Shown: one piece after another, positions 20,902-30,226 of the stretch
Numbering within the stretch: the first letter of the stretch is position 1
How the letters are laid out: every line of letters begins with the position of its first letter
DNA from: a virus
Virus record (IMG/VR): IMGVR_UViG_3300021361_000009
Span: 1 to 40,147 of that record
Length of the DNA stretch: 40,147 nt
Reading direction: 5' to 3' (one strand)
Position numbers and translations under genes: made by a program
The notes under the pieces: model-generated
What the model was told of the DNA's origin: nothing
What the model saw: the letters and a program-made list of their open reading frames with translations, nothing else
Database searches by the model: none

Positions 20902-22334
20902 TGGGCACTGTCACTAAGACGGTTGGTACGTCGAGTCGACAGTATTCCACCCTGTCGGCGGCAATTGCTTCGATTCCATCTAACCTTGTAACGGATGGTA
21001 ATAACTACGTTATTCAACTATATAACGATAGTGAGTTCACAGGCACTCCACCTCTTGGGAATGTTTCTGGTTTCACGACGGACGCCAGCCACACGATCAC
21101 GATCAATTGCGGAAGCGGGCAGTCGTTTTACGATAACGCCAACAAGACCACTAACAAGCTTCAATACAACCAATCGTATGGCGTGGGGTTGCGCGCCACG
21201 AGTACCGGGTCAGGAAGTGCAGTCATTGCGGTATCCACCGATTATGTCACGGTGCAGGGGCTACAAATTTCTGATGGCGGTCAGACGCAGGCAGCCATTT
21301 CCCAGACCGGAACGGCTACGCATTCTGTCTTTGAGAACCTGGTCTGCGAGAGTAGCTTTACGAGCAGCGGTAGTGGGGCGATAAGCCTCACTGGCGCAAC
21401 CGCAGTCAACTGCCTTGCGCTGAATAATGCTGGTGGTACAGGTTGTATTTCGCAAGGGTCGAACTCGATCTTTGTGGCGATCACCAGCGTTCAGGTAGGG
21501 TCTGCAAACAACTACGGATTCCGCGGTAACTATGATTCCCCGCTCTATCTTGATTGCGTCTCGATGGGGTTTGGGACAGCATTCAAGTCGGGTACATCGG
21601 GTTCCAGCGACTATAACTGTTCAGGCGACACAACAGCGCCAGGTTCGCATTCGTTAAAAAGCAAGACCTACGCAAACCAGTTCGTCAATAACTCAAACTC
21701 CTCATCGCGTGATTTTAGAGTCAAGTCAGGCGCCGACTTGATCAATGCTGGTACGCCTGAGTCGAGCTATACGGGCGGTCTGGACATTATTAACCAGACA
21801 CGTAGTTCAAGTACGCCAACGATAGGCGCTTGGGAATATATCTCAGGAGGGGGTGTCACCGTTAACCTAAGCGGCCAAGGCTTCACCTTCACACAAGCGA
21901 ACGTTTCAGAAGGAACCGCTCTGACATTAAGCGGCTCGACGCCGACCTTCACGCAGGGCACAGTCGCGCCGAATTTCGGAATGAATCTGACTGGTACTGC
22001 GTCAAATTTCACGCAGGCATCTGTTGCCATGGGATTGGTAATCAATCCGAGTGCGCAAAACCTAAGTTTCACGCAAGGTTCGGTAATGCCGTCTTGGACA
22101 GTCGGACTAAGTGGAATAAATATTGCGATGACGCCAGCGAACATCGTGCCAAATCTTGGCCTCATGCTGAACGATCAGGCTATGAATTTCACGGCGGCCA
22201 ATCTTGGGCCCTTTGCCGCTTCTGCATTTCTGAATAGTCAGCCGCTCAATTTCACGACTGGCTTTCTCAACGGCGGCGCACCGACGCTGCCAGAGGAATA
22301 CATCACCTTCGCGCGACGAAAAACGCGAATGTGA
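20901..22334 (+). CDS. Beta-helix virion protein with C-terminal 20-residue repeats
   Basis: The 477-residue protein starts with a right-handed beta-helix-like domain (residues 1-315; short hydrophobic strands, Asn/Ser/Gly turns, HTITINCGSG, VTVQGLQISDGG), then seven 20-residue repeats (from residue 323) with the form LSGxxxxFTQxxVxPxxxxx. Beta-helix domains are typical of tail spikes and fibres; such FTQG-type repeats are found in phage surface proteins. It is encoded before the scaffold rather than with the tail fibre, so a head-fibre or decoration role is as likely as receptor binding. No enzyme residues are evident. Confidence 0.65.
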   Translation: MGTVTKTVGTSSRQYSTLSAAIASIPSNLVTDGNNYVIQLYNDSEFTGTPPLGNVSGFTTDASHTITINCGSGQSFYDNANKTTNKLQYNQSYGVGLRATSTGSGSAVIAVSTDYVTVQGLQISDGGQTQAAISQTGTATHSVFENLVCESSFTSSGSGAISLTGATAVNCLALNNAGGTGCISQGSNSIFVAITSVQVGSANNYGFRGNYDSPLYLDCVSMGFGTAFKSGTSGSSDYNCSGDTTAPGSHSLKSKTYANQFVNNSNSSSRDFRVKSGADLINAGTPESSYTGGLDIINQTRSSSTPTIGAWEYISGGGVTVNLSGQGFTFTQANVSEGTALTLSGSTPTFTQGTVAPNFGMNLTGTASNFTQASVAMGLVINPSAQNLSFTQGSVMPSWTVGLSGINIAMTPANIVPNLGLMLNDQAMNFTAANLGPFAASAFLNSQPLNFTTGFLNGGAPTLPEEYITFARRKTRM

Positions 22335-22366
22335 ATTTTAGACTAACCAAAACCAATTTCACAAAG

Positions 22367-22388
22367 ACCGCCCTCGAGGCGGTTTTTT
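22367..22388 (+). terminator. Intrinsic terminator before the scaffold region
   Basis: CCGCC (22368-22372), loop CTCGA, GGCGG (22378-22382), then six T; an A-T pair extends the stem. It lies between the beta-helix gene and the next small gene. Confidence 0.8.
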
Positions 22389-22395
22389 ATTGCCC

Positions 22396-22602
22396 ATGAA
22401 TTTCAATTTTCAGTCTGAGTTTTGGAAAGAGTTTTCTCGCCACCTAGAAAAGCTGCGCGAGATCGAAAGAACGCGCCTGGAAGCGCCATCCAAAGATCAC
22501 GACGAAACCCAATACATGCGGGGAAAGATCGCCGCATACAAAGAATTGTTAGCACTGCCGCAGCAAGCGGCGGCCCTAGCAAGTAACGACAGGCCGGAGT
22601 AG
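22396..22602 (+). CDS. 68-aa helical protein, unknown
   Basis: ATG 22396 starts just past the terminator, with only a weak ribosome site inside its T-run region. The product (MNFNFQSEFWKEFSRHLEKL...) is helical and charged, resembling small proteins placed before scaffolds in podoviruses. No function assigned. Confidence 0.6.
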   Translation: MNFNFQSEFWKEFSRHLEKLREIERTRLEAPSKDHDETQYMRGKIAAYKELLALPQQAAALASNDRPE

Positions 22603-22639
22603 TCCCACTTGTCACTGTTTAATTTGCCAGCGAGGTTTT

Positions 22640-23527
22640 ATGAGCGAAGAGGTTTTGACGCCTGAACAAATACTTGAGCAAAACACCGCTCTATGGAACG
22701 AAGTCCAAGCAGAAGGAAATGGGGAAACGCCGGCCGCTAAAAAGCCACTGGCAGAACCGAAACCGGAAGCCAAGACCGAAGTCAAAGGCGATCAACAAGA
22801 CGACCCTCAAGCAGCGTTTCAAAAAGATGTTATGGCAAGGCTCGAAAAATTCGAGGCAGGCTATAACACCTTGGCCGGTCACGTAGGCGGATTACGTAGG
22901 AATGAGCAAGAGCTTAAACAATTGCTGGCCGCAGCCAAGGCTGCCACTGGCGATGTTAAAAATGCTCCGACTCAGGCCCAGGTAGCCCAAGCCATACAAG
23001 ACCCTGCTGAATGGGCAGCACTCAAACGCCAACACCCTGATTGGGCGGAGGCGACTGAGAAAGGCATGGATGCACGCATTCAAATGCATCTGGCTCAACA
23101 AGTACAACAGTTCGACCAAGCGGCGATCGACAAGATCGTCGAAGAACGAACTGGGCAAGTCAGGACCGAATTGATCGGTGCCCATCTCGACTCCATTGTT
23201 GGAAGTGGGGATTGGATACAGGAGATCAATTCACCAGCCTACGCGGAATGGATCAAGAATCAGGCCCCTGAAGTTCAGGCACTCGGTTCCTCCGACAACC
23301 CGCGTGACGCCGCCAAACTGCTGCGCGCCTTCGAATCCTCCAAGACTCAAACCAACCAAGCAACCAATCTGGCGCAACAGCGTCAACAAACTCTGCAAGC
23401 TGCAACGGGAGCGCCGAAGCGTGGCGCCAAACCTCCTCCAGTCAAAGCCGAAAGCGACATGACTGAGAAAGAGTTTTGGGAACACGAAGCGAGAAAGCGC
23501 GAACAAAAACGTGCGCGGGGCTACTAA
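22640..23527 (+). CDS. Scaffolding protein
   Basis: The 295-residue protein is rich in Glu, Gln, Lys and Ala and almost entirely helical, with a coiled coil near 65-100 (FQKDVMARLEKFEAGYNTLA) and a basic C-terminus (EFWEHEARKREQKRARGY), as expected for a scaffold whose C-terminus docks on the coat. It lies directly upstream of the coat gene with its own ribosome site GCGAGG. Position and composition give the assignment. Confidence 0.8.
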   Translation: MSEEVLTPEQILEQNTALWNEVQAEGNGETPAAKKPLAEPKPEAKTEVKGDQQDDPQAAFQKDVMARLEKFEAGYNTLAGHVGGLRRNEQELKQLLAAAKAATGDVKNAPTQAQVAQAIQDPAEWAALKRQHPDWAEATEKGMDARIQMHLAQQVQQFDQAAIDKIVEERTGQVRTELIGAHLDSIVGSGDWIQEINSPAYAEWIKNQAPEVQALGSSDNPRDAAKLLRAFESSKTQTNQATNLAQQRQQTLQAATGAPKRGAKPPPVKAESDMTEKEFWEHEARKREQKRARGY

Positions 23528-23550
23528 CCATTTCTTTATGAGGTCATAAA

Positions 23551-24606
23551 ATGTCTGCACAAGGCTATACCACAGTCGCGTCACGGAACCTAATCCGTGC
23601 TGCGCAGGGCATGTTGGAACATGCTCAACCCATCATCGTATTGGGCGACTTCGGCGAGCAACGCGAGATGCCGAAGAACAATACCGATACCCTCGTGTTT
23701 CGCCGCATCTTGCCGTTCGGCGCAGTCAGCACAGGGTCGGGGATTGGCTCTAACCAATACGTTGGCACGCCGCAAATCACGGCTAACAGCTTCGTCCTGT
23801 CGGAAGGTGTGACGCCGAACGCCAATACCGTTGGCGCTCAAGACGTCTCCGTCACGCTGCAAAACTTCGGCATTCTGTTCAAAATCACCAGCAAGACTGA
23901 GCTGCTGTACGAAGACAATCTCTCCGAGGAAATGGTGACCATTACCGGCGAGACAATGGGTGAAATTCTCGAACTGGTTCGTTATGGTCAACTCAAGGCT
24001 GGCACCCAAGTGGTGTATTCCAACGGTTCTAGCCGCTCCAGTGTGAACACTCCTCTCGGCATTGGCAAACTCCGCTTGGCGGCGCGCATTCTCGAATCGA
24101 ACCGAGGCAAGCGCATCACCGAAAAGCTATCGCCGTCGGTGAATTTCGCTACCATCCCAGTGGAACCTGGCTTCCTCGTATTCCACCACACGGATTGCAA
24201 TGCAGATGTCCGTAATCTGCCTGATTTCACGCCTGTGGCGAAATACGGCCAAGCGAAACCAGTGCATGCGCGTGAATTGGGCACATGTGAAGAATTCCGG
24301 TTCATTCCTTCGCCATTGTTTGTGCCTTTCCTCGCGGCTGGTTCGGCCACTTTGAACGGCATGGTCTCGGTCGGCGGTTCCAACGTGGACGTTTATCCCT
24401 ACCTCGTAGTTGCCGCTAAGGCATGGGGTCAGGTCGCACTGAAAGGAATGAGCGCAATCACGCCAACCGTCCTCAAGGCCAACAACATCAACCACGCCAA
24501 CCCACTCGGCATGTTCGGCTATGTCGGTGCCTCGACCTGGTTCAACGCCGTCCGTCTCAACGATGCCTGGATGTTGCGCATCGAGTGCGGCGCGACCAAC
24601 TACTAA
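23551..24606 (+). CDS. Major capsid protein (N4-gp56 family)
   Basis: The 351-residue protein matches the N4-gp56 coat family: the N-terminal block NLIRAAQGMLEHAQPIIVLG, ...MPKNNTDTLVFRRILPF, the E-loop/P-domain region TLQNFGILFKITSKTELLYE, VFHHTDCNADVRNLPDF and the closing SAITPTVLKANNINHANPLG. It has the HK97-like fold by family knowledge. It builds the shell over the scaffold. Strong codon bias and its place after the scaffold fit. Confidence 0.88.
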   Translation: MSAQGYTTVASRNLIRAAQGMLEHAQPIIVLGDFGEQREMPKNNTDTLVFRRILPFGAVSTGSGIGSNQYVGTPQITANSFVLSEGVTPNANTVGAQDVSVTLQNFGILFKITSKTELLYEDNLSEEMVTITGETMGEILELVRYGQLKAGTQVVYSNGSSRSSVNTPLGIGKLRLAARILESNRGKRITEKLSPSVNFATIPVEPGFLVFHHTDCNADVRNLPDFTPVAKYGQAKPVHARELGTCEEFRFIPSPLFVPFLAAGSATLNGMVSVGGSNVDVYPYLVVAAKAWGQVALKGMSAITPTVLKANNINHANPLGMFGYVGASTWFNAVRLNDAWMLRIECGATNY

Positions 24607-24621
24607 TCAAGGAGTGCGACA

Positions 24622-25158
24622 ATGAGCTACGATCTTCAAGCGGCGAACGCCGTATTCTCGCGTGCTGGTGGCGCGACTGCCAATCTGACTGGTGTGGCGG
24701 CAACTGCGGCCAAGACCTACACCACCCAAAACTTGACTTACTGCAATCAAGGCAAGCAATACTATGTAGCAGGTGCGGCTGGTGCAACTACTCCGACCAC
24801 TGATGCCGTTACGGGTAAGGCGTTCAAGGCGCTGCAGATCAGTCAAGGCTGCTGCTACGTCTGGACTGTGAACGCAGCCGGCACAGTTGGCCTTGCACAG
24901 GGTCCGCTGCCGCCGTCGCTGCCATCGGGTGCTATTGGCACCAACATTGACTCGAACGGCAACTTCACAGCACCGCCGCAATTCCCGAGTCTGCCGGACT
25001 CGCTGACGCCGTTCGCTTATACCGTCGTCACGATCGGTTCCACCTACGCCGGCACCGGCTTCATCCCCGGCTCGTCGGATAACTGGAATGCGACCGGCGT
25101 GACCTCGACGCAGCAGGACGTTGGCCTTGGGTTGCCGCAAGTACCGCAGACCTCCTAA
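24622..25158 (+). CDS. Putative structural protein next to coat
   Basis: The 178-residue protein is rich in Thr, Ala, Gly and Pro, with a beta-rich composition and the Pro-rich centre QGPLPPSLPSGAIGTNIDSN. It follows the coat by 15 bases and is closed by a UUCG terminator, so it is probably made in quantity, as a decoration or head-completion protein. I cannot name the family. Confidence 0.6.
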   Translation: MSYDLQAANAVFSRAGGATANLTGVAATAAKTYTTQNLTYCNQGKQYYVAGAAGATTPTTDAVTGKAFKALQISQGCCYVWTVNAAGTVGLAQGPLPPSLPSGAIGTNIDSNGNFTAPPQFPSLPDSLTPFAYTVVTIGSTYAGTGFIPGSSDNWNATGVTSTQQDVGLGLPQVPQTS

Positions 25159-25180
25159 TCGCAATTATCTTCCAACCAAC

Positions 25181-25203
25181 GGGCGCTTCGGCGCCCTTTT
25201 TTT
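25181..25203 (+). terminator. UUCG-loop terminator after the coat gene pair
   Basis: GGGCGC (25181-25186), loop TTCG, GCGCCC (25191-25196), then seven T. It is the strongest terminator in the window and would cap the coat transcript. Confidence 0.9.
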
Positions 25204-25220
25204 ATTCTCAAGGAGAAATC

Positions 25221-25679
25221 ATGCCGCGCGGAGTTCCGAAACCGAAAAACGCCAAGCCCAATGACATTGTGATTGGGAATCAAATCGTCGACCAGGGCCA
25301 GAATCTCGACCCGGTCGTCACGCAGGAAAAAGACTTCGATGCCATCATCGGCGAAGAAGCCTTCATGAACCAAATCCTGACCGTCGAAATTCCCAGTACC
25401 GGCGATGACAGCGCCCCTCCAGATGGCATATTGTCGGTCAACGGAATTTCCCAAGGTTGGTTGCGTGATACGCCGATCAAGATGCGCAGGATGTTCGTTG
25501 AAGTTCTGGCGCGCTGCAAGGAAACCAAGTTCACGCCGCAAACGCCGAACATGGAAAATCCGGAAAGCACCAATATCCCCAAGGGACGCACAGCCTTTGC
25601 GCTCCCTTTTTCGGTATTGGAAGACCCACATCCGAAAGGTCGCGCTTGGCTGGCCGCGATCAAGGCTGAACCGGCCTAA
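25221..25679 (+). CDS. 152-aa protein, unknown
   Basis: AAGGAG precedes ATG 25221. The product (MPRGVPKPKNAKPNDIVIGN...) has a beta-rich core and a Pro-rich tail (FTPQTPNMENPESTNIPKGR). Similar proteins sit between coat and adaptor in several podoviruses. No role is known; a head-to-tail joining function is possible by position. Confidence 0.6.
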   Translation: MPRGVPKPKNAKPNDIVIGNQIVDQGQNLDPVVTQEKDFDAIIGEEAFMNQILTVEIPSTGDDSAPPDGILSVNGISQGWLRDTPIKMRRMFVEVLARCKETKFTPQTPNMENPESTNIPKGRTAFALPFSVLEDPHPKGRAWLAAIKAEPA

Positions 25680-25688
25680 CGCCGCCTG

Positions 25689-26381
25689 ATGTCAACGTTC
25701 CTGCAATTGGTGAACCAGCTGCGGCAAGAGGCTGGCGTAAGCGGGTCTGATCTGACCACAACGGTTGGCGTGACCGGCGAGCAACTGCGCCTGGTCAACT
25801 GGATCAATGCCGCATGGATGGATGTGCAGCAGATTCACACGGACTGGAATTGGCTGCGTTTTCCGTTCTCTTTCCAGACCAATACCGTCACCAATCAGCA
25901 GAGCTACAACCCAATCACAGACGTAGGGCTGACCTTGTTCGGCGACTGGAAAAAAGACTCGCTGCGGATTTACACCACGTCGATCGGTTATTCGAACGAG
26001 ATGATTTTGCCGTTTGCGACTTACGACGAGTTCCGCAACCTGTACATGTACGGCTCGGCCCGTACCAATTACATGCGGCCCTCTCTGTATTCCATCGATC
26101 CGCAGAAAAACATCGTATTGGGCGGTCCTCCTGATCTGTTCGGCTACACCATCGATGGCGAGTATTACAAGGTAGCCACGCAACTGGTCAACGACACCGA
26201 CGTTCCCACCCTTCCGGTTCAGTACCACAAGATGATTGTGTGGAAAGCGCTTGAGCATTATGGGCTGTATGAAGGCGCACAGGAGTGCATCGCTCGGGCC
26301 AAACAGGAATACAAGACCATGCTGTACCGGCTCGATTTGAACCAATTGCCGACACCCAGCTACGGGCCGCAATTGGCATGA
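25689..26381 (+). CDS. Head-to-tail adaptor protein (phage adaptor family)
   Basis: The 230-residue protein shows the phage adaptor family pattern: an N-terminal helix (TFLQLVNQLRQEAGVSGS), LVNWINAAWMDVQQIHTDWN, a beta region with FPFSFQTN and DWKKDSLRIYTT, and a helical C-terminus (YHKMIVWKALEHYGLYEGAQ). It would bind the portal and form the tail neck. The start 10 bases past the previous stop lacks a clear ribosome site. The nozzle gene overlaps its stop. Confidence 0.8.
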   Translation: MSTFLQLVNQLRQEAGVSGSDLTTTVGVTGEQLRLVNWINAAWMDVQQIHTDWNWLRFPFSFQTNTVTNQQSYNPITDVGLTLFGDWKKDSLRIYTTSIGYSNEMILPFATYDEFRNLYMYGSARTNYMRPSLYSIDPQKNIVLGGPPDLFGYTIDGEYYKVATQLVNDTDVPTLPVQYHKMIVWKALEHYGLYEGAQECIARAKQEYKTMLYRLDLNQLPTPSYGPQLA

Positions 26382-28702
26382 GCGACATAAAGACCGAGTT
26401 CTTCCCATTCAAGGGCGGTTTGGATTTGATGACGCCGCCGATTGCCTTAGACCCTGGCAAGTGCTTCGATGCGCAGAACTACGAGCCGGTCATTACCGGT
26501 GGCTATGCGCGCATCTACGGGTTCGAGCGCTTCGACGGCCATCAATCGCCAAGCACGGCTAGCTATTGGATTTTGCCGGCGACGATAAGCGGCACGATCA
26601 ACATCGGCGATACGGTTACCGGAGCAACTTCAGGCGCAACCGCCAAGGTGCTGGCGATATATGTTGGCGTGGTTGGTGAAGTTGCACAGAATTACCTAGT
26701 AGTAGGGCGTTTATCCGGGGTATTCGTATCTGGCGAGAACTTGACTGATAGCGGGGTGCAGGCTGTCACTACCGGCACCGCGCAGCAGAATGGCGCATTG
26801 CTTCCGCTGGATGACGCCAATTACACGCTCCTGGCGGCGAACGATCTGCGCACTAGCATATCGGCGGTTCCCGGTTCGGGCTCGGTGCGTGGCGTCAAGT
26901 ATTACAACGGCAACGTGTACGCCTTTCGCGATAACATCGGGGCGACGGCGGCCTTGATGTACAAGGCCACCTCGACCGGATGGTCACAAGTCAATTTCGG
27001 CTTGGAAATCAAGCTCACCACGCTGGTCAAGTCGGCCACAGTGACCATGACCACGGCGTCACCAACGGTCGTGACGGACACCGCGCATGGCATGGCAGCG
27101 GGACAGCCGGTGCAATTCTCTATCTCTGCTGGCGGTACGCTGCCGACCGGGATTGCCGCGAACTTCACGTATTACCTCGTTCCGACGATTACCGCCAACA
27201 CGTTCGAGATCGCCGCAACACTTGGCGGCACGCCGATCAACGTGACGGGTGCCGGTTCCGGCACGATCACTTGTACCGCGATGGGTAACAACATCTACGC
27301 GGGCAATACGATTACCGGCGTGACTTCGGGCGCGACTGCGACGGTAGCGGCATCGTTGCTGATGACTGGATCGTGGACGACAAACCTAGTCGGCACGCTG
27401 GTGATCGCCTCGCAGACAGGCACATTCCAGAGTGGCGAGATTCTGAGCGTCGGCAACCTGTTGTTGGCGACGACAGCTTCGGCAGCGGTGCAGATTACCC
27501 GCTTGCCAGGTGGTCAGATGGAGTTCTGTAACATCAATTTCAGCGGTTCGGCCACCGGTTACAAGATGTATGGCGTGGATGGCGTCAATCCAGCCTTCGA
27601 GTTCGACGGCGCGAATTATGTGCCGATTCATACCGGAGCAACGGTAGACACGCCTGCACATGTCATCAATTTCAAGGAGATGCTGTTTCTGGCCCAAGGC
27701 GGAAACCTGAATGTCAGCAGTATTGCCAACCCCTACAACTATGATGCGAACCAGAGCGCGGGGGTGATCGGCGTCGGCGACCTGATTACAGGTTTTGTTC
27801 CGCAAGGCGGCACTTACGTGACCGGCTCAACCATGGCGATCTTCTCCACGGGCCACATGTTCACGCTGTATGGCTCATCGGTGGCGAATTTCAATCTCAT
27901 TACCTCGATCTGGGATATGGGATTTTCGCCTTTCACCATGCAGACGGTCAGCAATGACACCTATGGATGGACCTCGCGCGGCATTCAGACCGTCATCTCG
28001 ACACTGACGTTCGGCGACTTCGATTACAACTCGGTGAGCCACGAAATCCAGACGCTGATTAACAAGAAGCAGGGCTTGGCGATTTCCTCGACCTCGCTGC
28101 ATCAGAAAAACCAGTACCGCGTGTATTTTTCCGATGGCACTGGGTTAGCTGTTGGGCTGACCGGACAGACACCGAACGGCATCATGCCGCTCAATTACGG
28201 CTTGAACGTGCGCTGTATCTGCACGGATACAAATGCTGCGGGACAGGAAGTAACTTACTTCGGCTCTGACAATGGCTTTGTGTATCAGGACAACGTGGGA
28301 ACCAGCCTTGACGGCAATCCGATCGAGGCATGGCTCAGACTGCCATTCAACCATAGCAAATCGCCGCGTGTGCGCAAGCGTTACCGGCGTGCCGTGTTCG
28401 AGGGCTATGTCAACGCCTACGCGCAGGTGAATTTTTCCTACGACCTAGGGTATGGCGATCCAAATGTACAGCCATCCGCGCCGGTGCCGGACACTTCGCT
28501 TGGCGGCGCATCCGGCTATTGGGATCAGTTCACCTGGGACCAATTTACCTGGGATTCGCAGGTCGTTGGCACGCCGCAGATTTCCCTGCAAGGGACTGAG
28601 AAGAACATTTCCTTCCTCTTGTATAGCAACTATGCCCAGTTTCAGCCCCATACGTTCCAAGGGCTGACCTTGATCTATTCGCCTCAACGACTCGAAAGAT
28701 AA
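26378..28702 (+). CDS. Tail nozzle (tail hub) protein
   Basis: The 774-residue protein is of the podovirus nozzle type (gp12 of T7/gp10 of P22): a start with EFFPFKGGLDLMTPPIALDP, long beta-propeller-like repeats of Thr/Gly-rich strands (residues 70-370), and a core with GSTMAIFSTGHMFTLYGSSV. It would cap the tail below the adaptor and hold the fibres. A tandem WDQFTWDQFTWDS occurs near the C-terminus. ATG 26378 overlaps the adaptor stop. Confidence 0.8.
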   Translation: MSDIKTEFFPFKGGLDLMTPPIALDPGKCFDAQNYEPVITGGYARIYGFERFDGHQSPSTASYWILPATISGTINIGDTVTGATSGATAKVLAIYVGVVGEVAQNYLVVGRLSGVFVSGENLTDSGVQAVTTGTAQQNGALLPLDDANYTLLAANDLRTSISAVPGSGSVRGVKYYNGNVYAFRDNIGATAALMYKATSTGWSQVNFGLEIKLTTLVKSATVTMTTASPTVVTDTAHGMAAGQPVQFSISAGGTLPTGIAANFTYYLVPTITANTFEIAATLGGTPINVTGAGSGTITCTAMGNNIYAGNTITGVTSGATATVAASLLMTGSWTTNLVGTLVIASQTGTFQSGEILSVGNLLLATTASAAVQITRLPGGQMEFCNINFSGSATGYKMYGVDGVNPAFEFDGANYVPIHTGATVDTPAHVINFKEMLFLAQGGNLNVSSIANPYNYDANQSAGVIGVGDLITGFVPQGGTYVTGSTMAIFSTGHMFTLYGSSVANFNLITSIWDMGFSPFTMQTVSNDTYGWTSRGIQTVISTLTFGDFDYNSVSHEIQTLINKKQGLAISSTSLHQKNQYRVYFSDGTGLAVGLTGQTPNGIMPLNYGLNVRCICTDTNAAGQEVTYFGSDNGFVYQDNVGTSLDGNPIEAWLRLPFNHSKSPRVRKRYRRAVFEGYVNAYAQVNFSYDLGYGDPNVQPSAPVPDTSLGGASGYWDQFTWDQFTWDSQVVGTPQISLQGTEKNISFLLYSNYAQFQPHTFQGLTLIYSPQRLER

Positions 28703-28705
28703 GGC

Positions 28706-30223
28706 ATGACCAATCCGTTTTATACGGTTACCGGCAATCCTCTTGCGCAGACCAGGGGAACGTCAGCGGCCATACGCAGTGAATTTTCGCTGATTCAAGC
28801 GGCATTCGGACTGCTCCCAGTATCGGCGTATGCAGTGGATACCGGCACCGTGAATTCAATTGTGGTGTCGATCAATTCTGCCATCACGTCCTATACCGAT
28901 GGATTGGTGCTGATTGCCAAGATCGCCAACACAACGACCTCGACGACGCCGACCATCAACGCAAATGGACTTGGTGCGGTCACCATCACGCACGCCGATG
29001 GAACGGCCTTGAACCCTGGCGACTTGATCGCCGGGAAGGTTGCCGCATTCATCTACAACGCGACGACGGCTACCTGGCAATGCATGACGACGCTGTCGTG
29101 CGCGACTCAAGCTGTTTCGGACAATTCAACTAAACTGGCGAATACCGCATTTGTCCAACAACTCGCAGCTTTCTTCGCGGCCCAAGGGGCAGCGGGCCAG
29201 TTACCAAACCAAGCAGGGAATGGCGGTAAAAATTTAACCACAAATGGCACGACCTCTTCATGGGGTTTCTCGGCAACACCAGAACCGCAGGGAAGGTTGA
29301 CGCTAACCAGCAACACGCCAGTAATGCCTTCCGACATCACGGCAGCAACCAGCATTTACTATGCGCCTTATCGTGGCAACGGAATTCCGATTTATAACGG
29401 CACATACCTAAGTTCAAATTTGTTCAGCCAACTAACGTTGGCACTTGATAGTAACAGCGGACATACTGGCTATCAGCAATCCGGAAACCTCTACGACCTG
29501 TTCGTATTCCTAAACAGCGGAACACCGACACTTTGCACTGGCCCGGCTTGGTCAAGCACGACATCGCGCGGCACTGGTGCTGGAACCACGCAACTGCAAT
29601 TGTTGAATGGCGTATGGACCAATGCCGTTCAGATCACCGCCAAGATCGACGCAACCTCGACCACAGTAACAGTAGCAGCAAACCAGGCTACCTACGTCGG
29701 CACGATGTACGCGACTGCAAATGGGCAGACAGCCATGCAGTTCGCGCCGACCGCTGCAACGGGTGGGACTAACAACATGCTGGCCCTATACAACGCCTAC
29801 AACCGCGTGCGCGTCGACACATCATGCCAAGACAGCACGACCAGCTGGACCTACGCAACACCAACTTGGCGCTCGGCAGATAACAGCAACAGCAACAGAA
29901 TAAGTTTTGTCGATGGATTGCAGCAGTCCTTCGTAAATTGCTCATACACGGAAACTTGCACAGGATATTCGTCTGGCCCGCATATCGGTGTGAACTTGGA
30001 CAGCACGTCGGCAACGCCGAACTTCAGTGCAGCCATGAATAACACCGGCGCTGGTGCGCAATTCATGTCTATATCGACCGGCATGATGTCGTTCAACCCA
30101 CAGCTTGGGTTCCATTATTTGCAGGCCATGGAATATTCGAAAACGACCACATCAACGTTCTACGGAAAGAACTATGATGATAGCTCCCCAGCGATGTTCT
30201 TAACCGCTTCGTTGGAGATGTAA
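28706..30223 (+). CDS. Tail fibre protein
   Basis: The 505-residue protein starts with the virion-attachment motif MTNPFYTVTGNPLAQTRGTS common to podovirus fibres, then a Thr/Ala-rich shaft (INSAITSYTDGLVLIAKIAN), and a Ser/Thr/Asn-rich C-terminal receptor-binding part with SADNSNSNRISFVDG and paired cysteines. It ends in a variable region typical of host-range domains. The chaperone-like gene directly follows. Binding partner unknown. Confidence 0.75.
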   Translation: MTNPFYTVTGNPLAQTRGTSAAIRSEFSLIQAAFGLLPVSAYAVDTGTVNSIVVSINSAITSYTDGLVLIAKIANTTTSTTPTINANGLGAVTITHADGTALNPGDLIAGKVAAFIYNATTATWQCMTTLSCATQAVSDNSTKLANTAFVQQLAAFFAAQGAAGQLPNQAGNGGKNLTTNGTTSSWGFSATPEPQGRLTLTSNTPVMPSDITAATSIYYAPYRGNGIPIYNGTYLSSNLFSQLTLALDSNSGHTGYQQSGNLYDLFVFLNSGTPTLCTGPAWSSTTSRGTGAGTTQLQLLNGVWTNAVQITAKIDATSTTVTVAANQATYVGTMYATANGQTAMQFAPTAATGGTNNMLALYNAYNRVRVDTSCQDSTTSWTYATPTWRSADNSNSNRISFVDGLQQSFVNCSYTETCTGYSSGPHIGVNLDSTSATPNFSAAMNNTGAGAQFMSISTGMMSFNPQLGFHYLQAMEYSKTTTSTFYGKNYDDSSPAMFLTASLEM

Positions 30224-30226
30224 TCT

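Noticed and set aside
25692-26408. 238-codon minus-strand ORF opposite the adaptor
   Set aside because: Shadow of the adaptor gene; repetitive Arg/Val/Gly composition.
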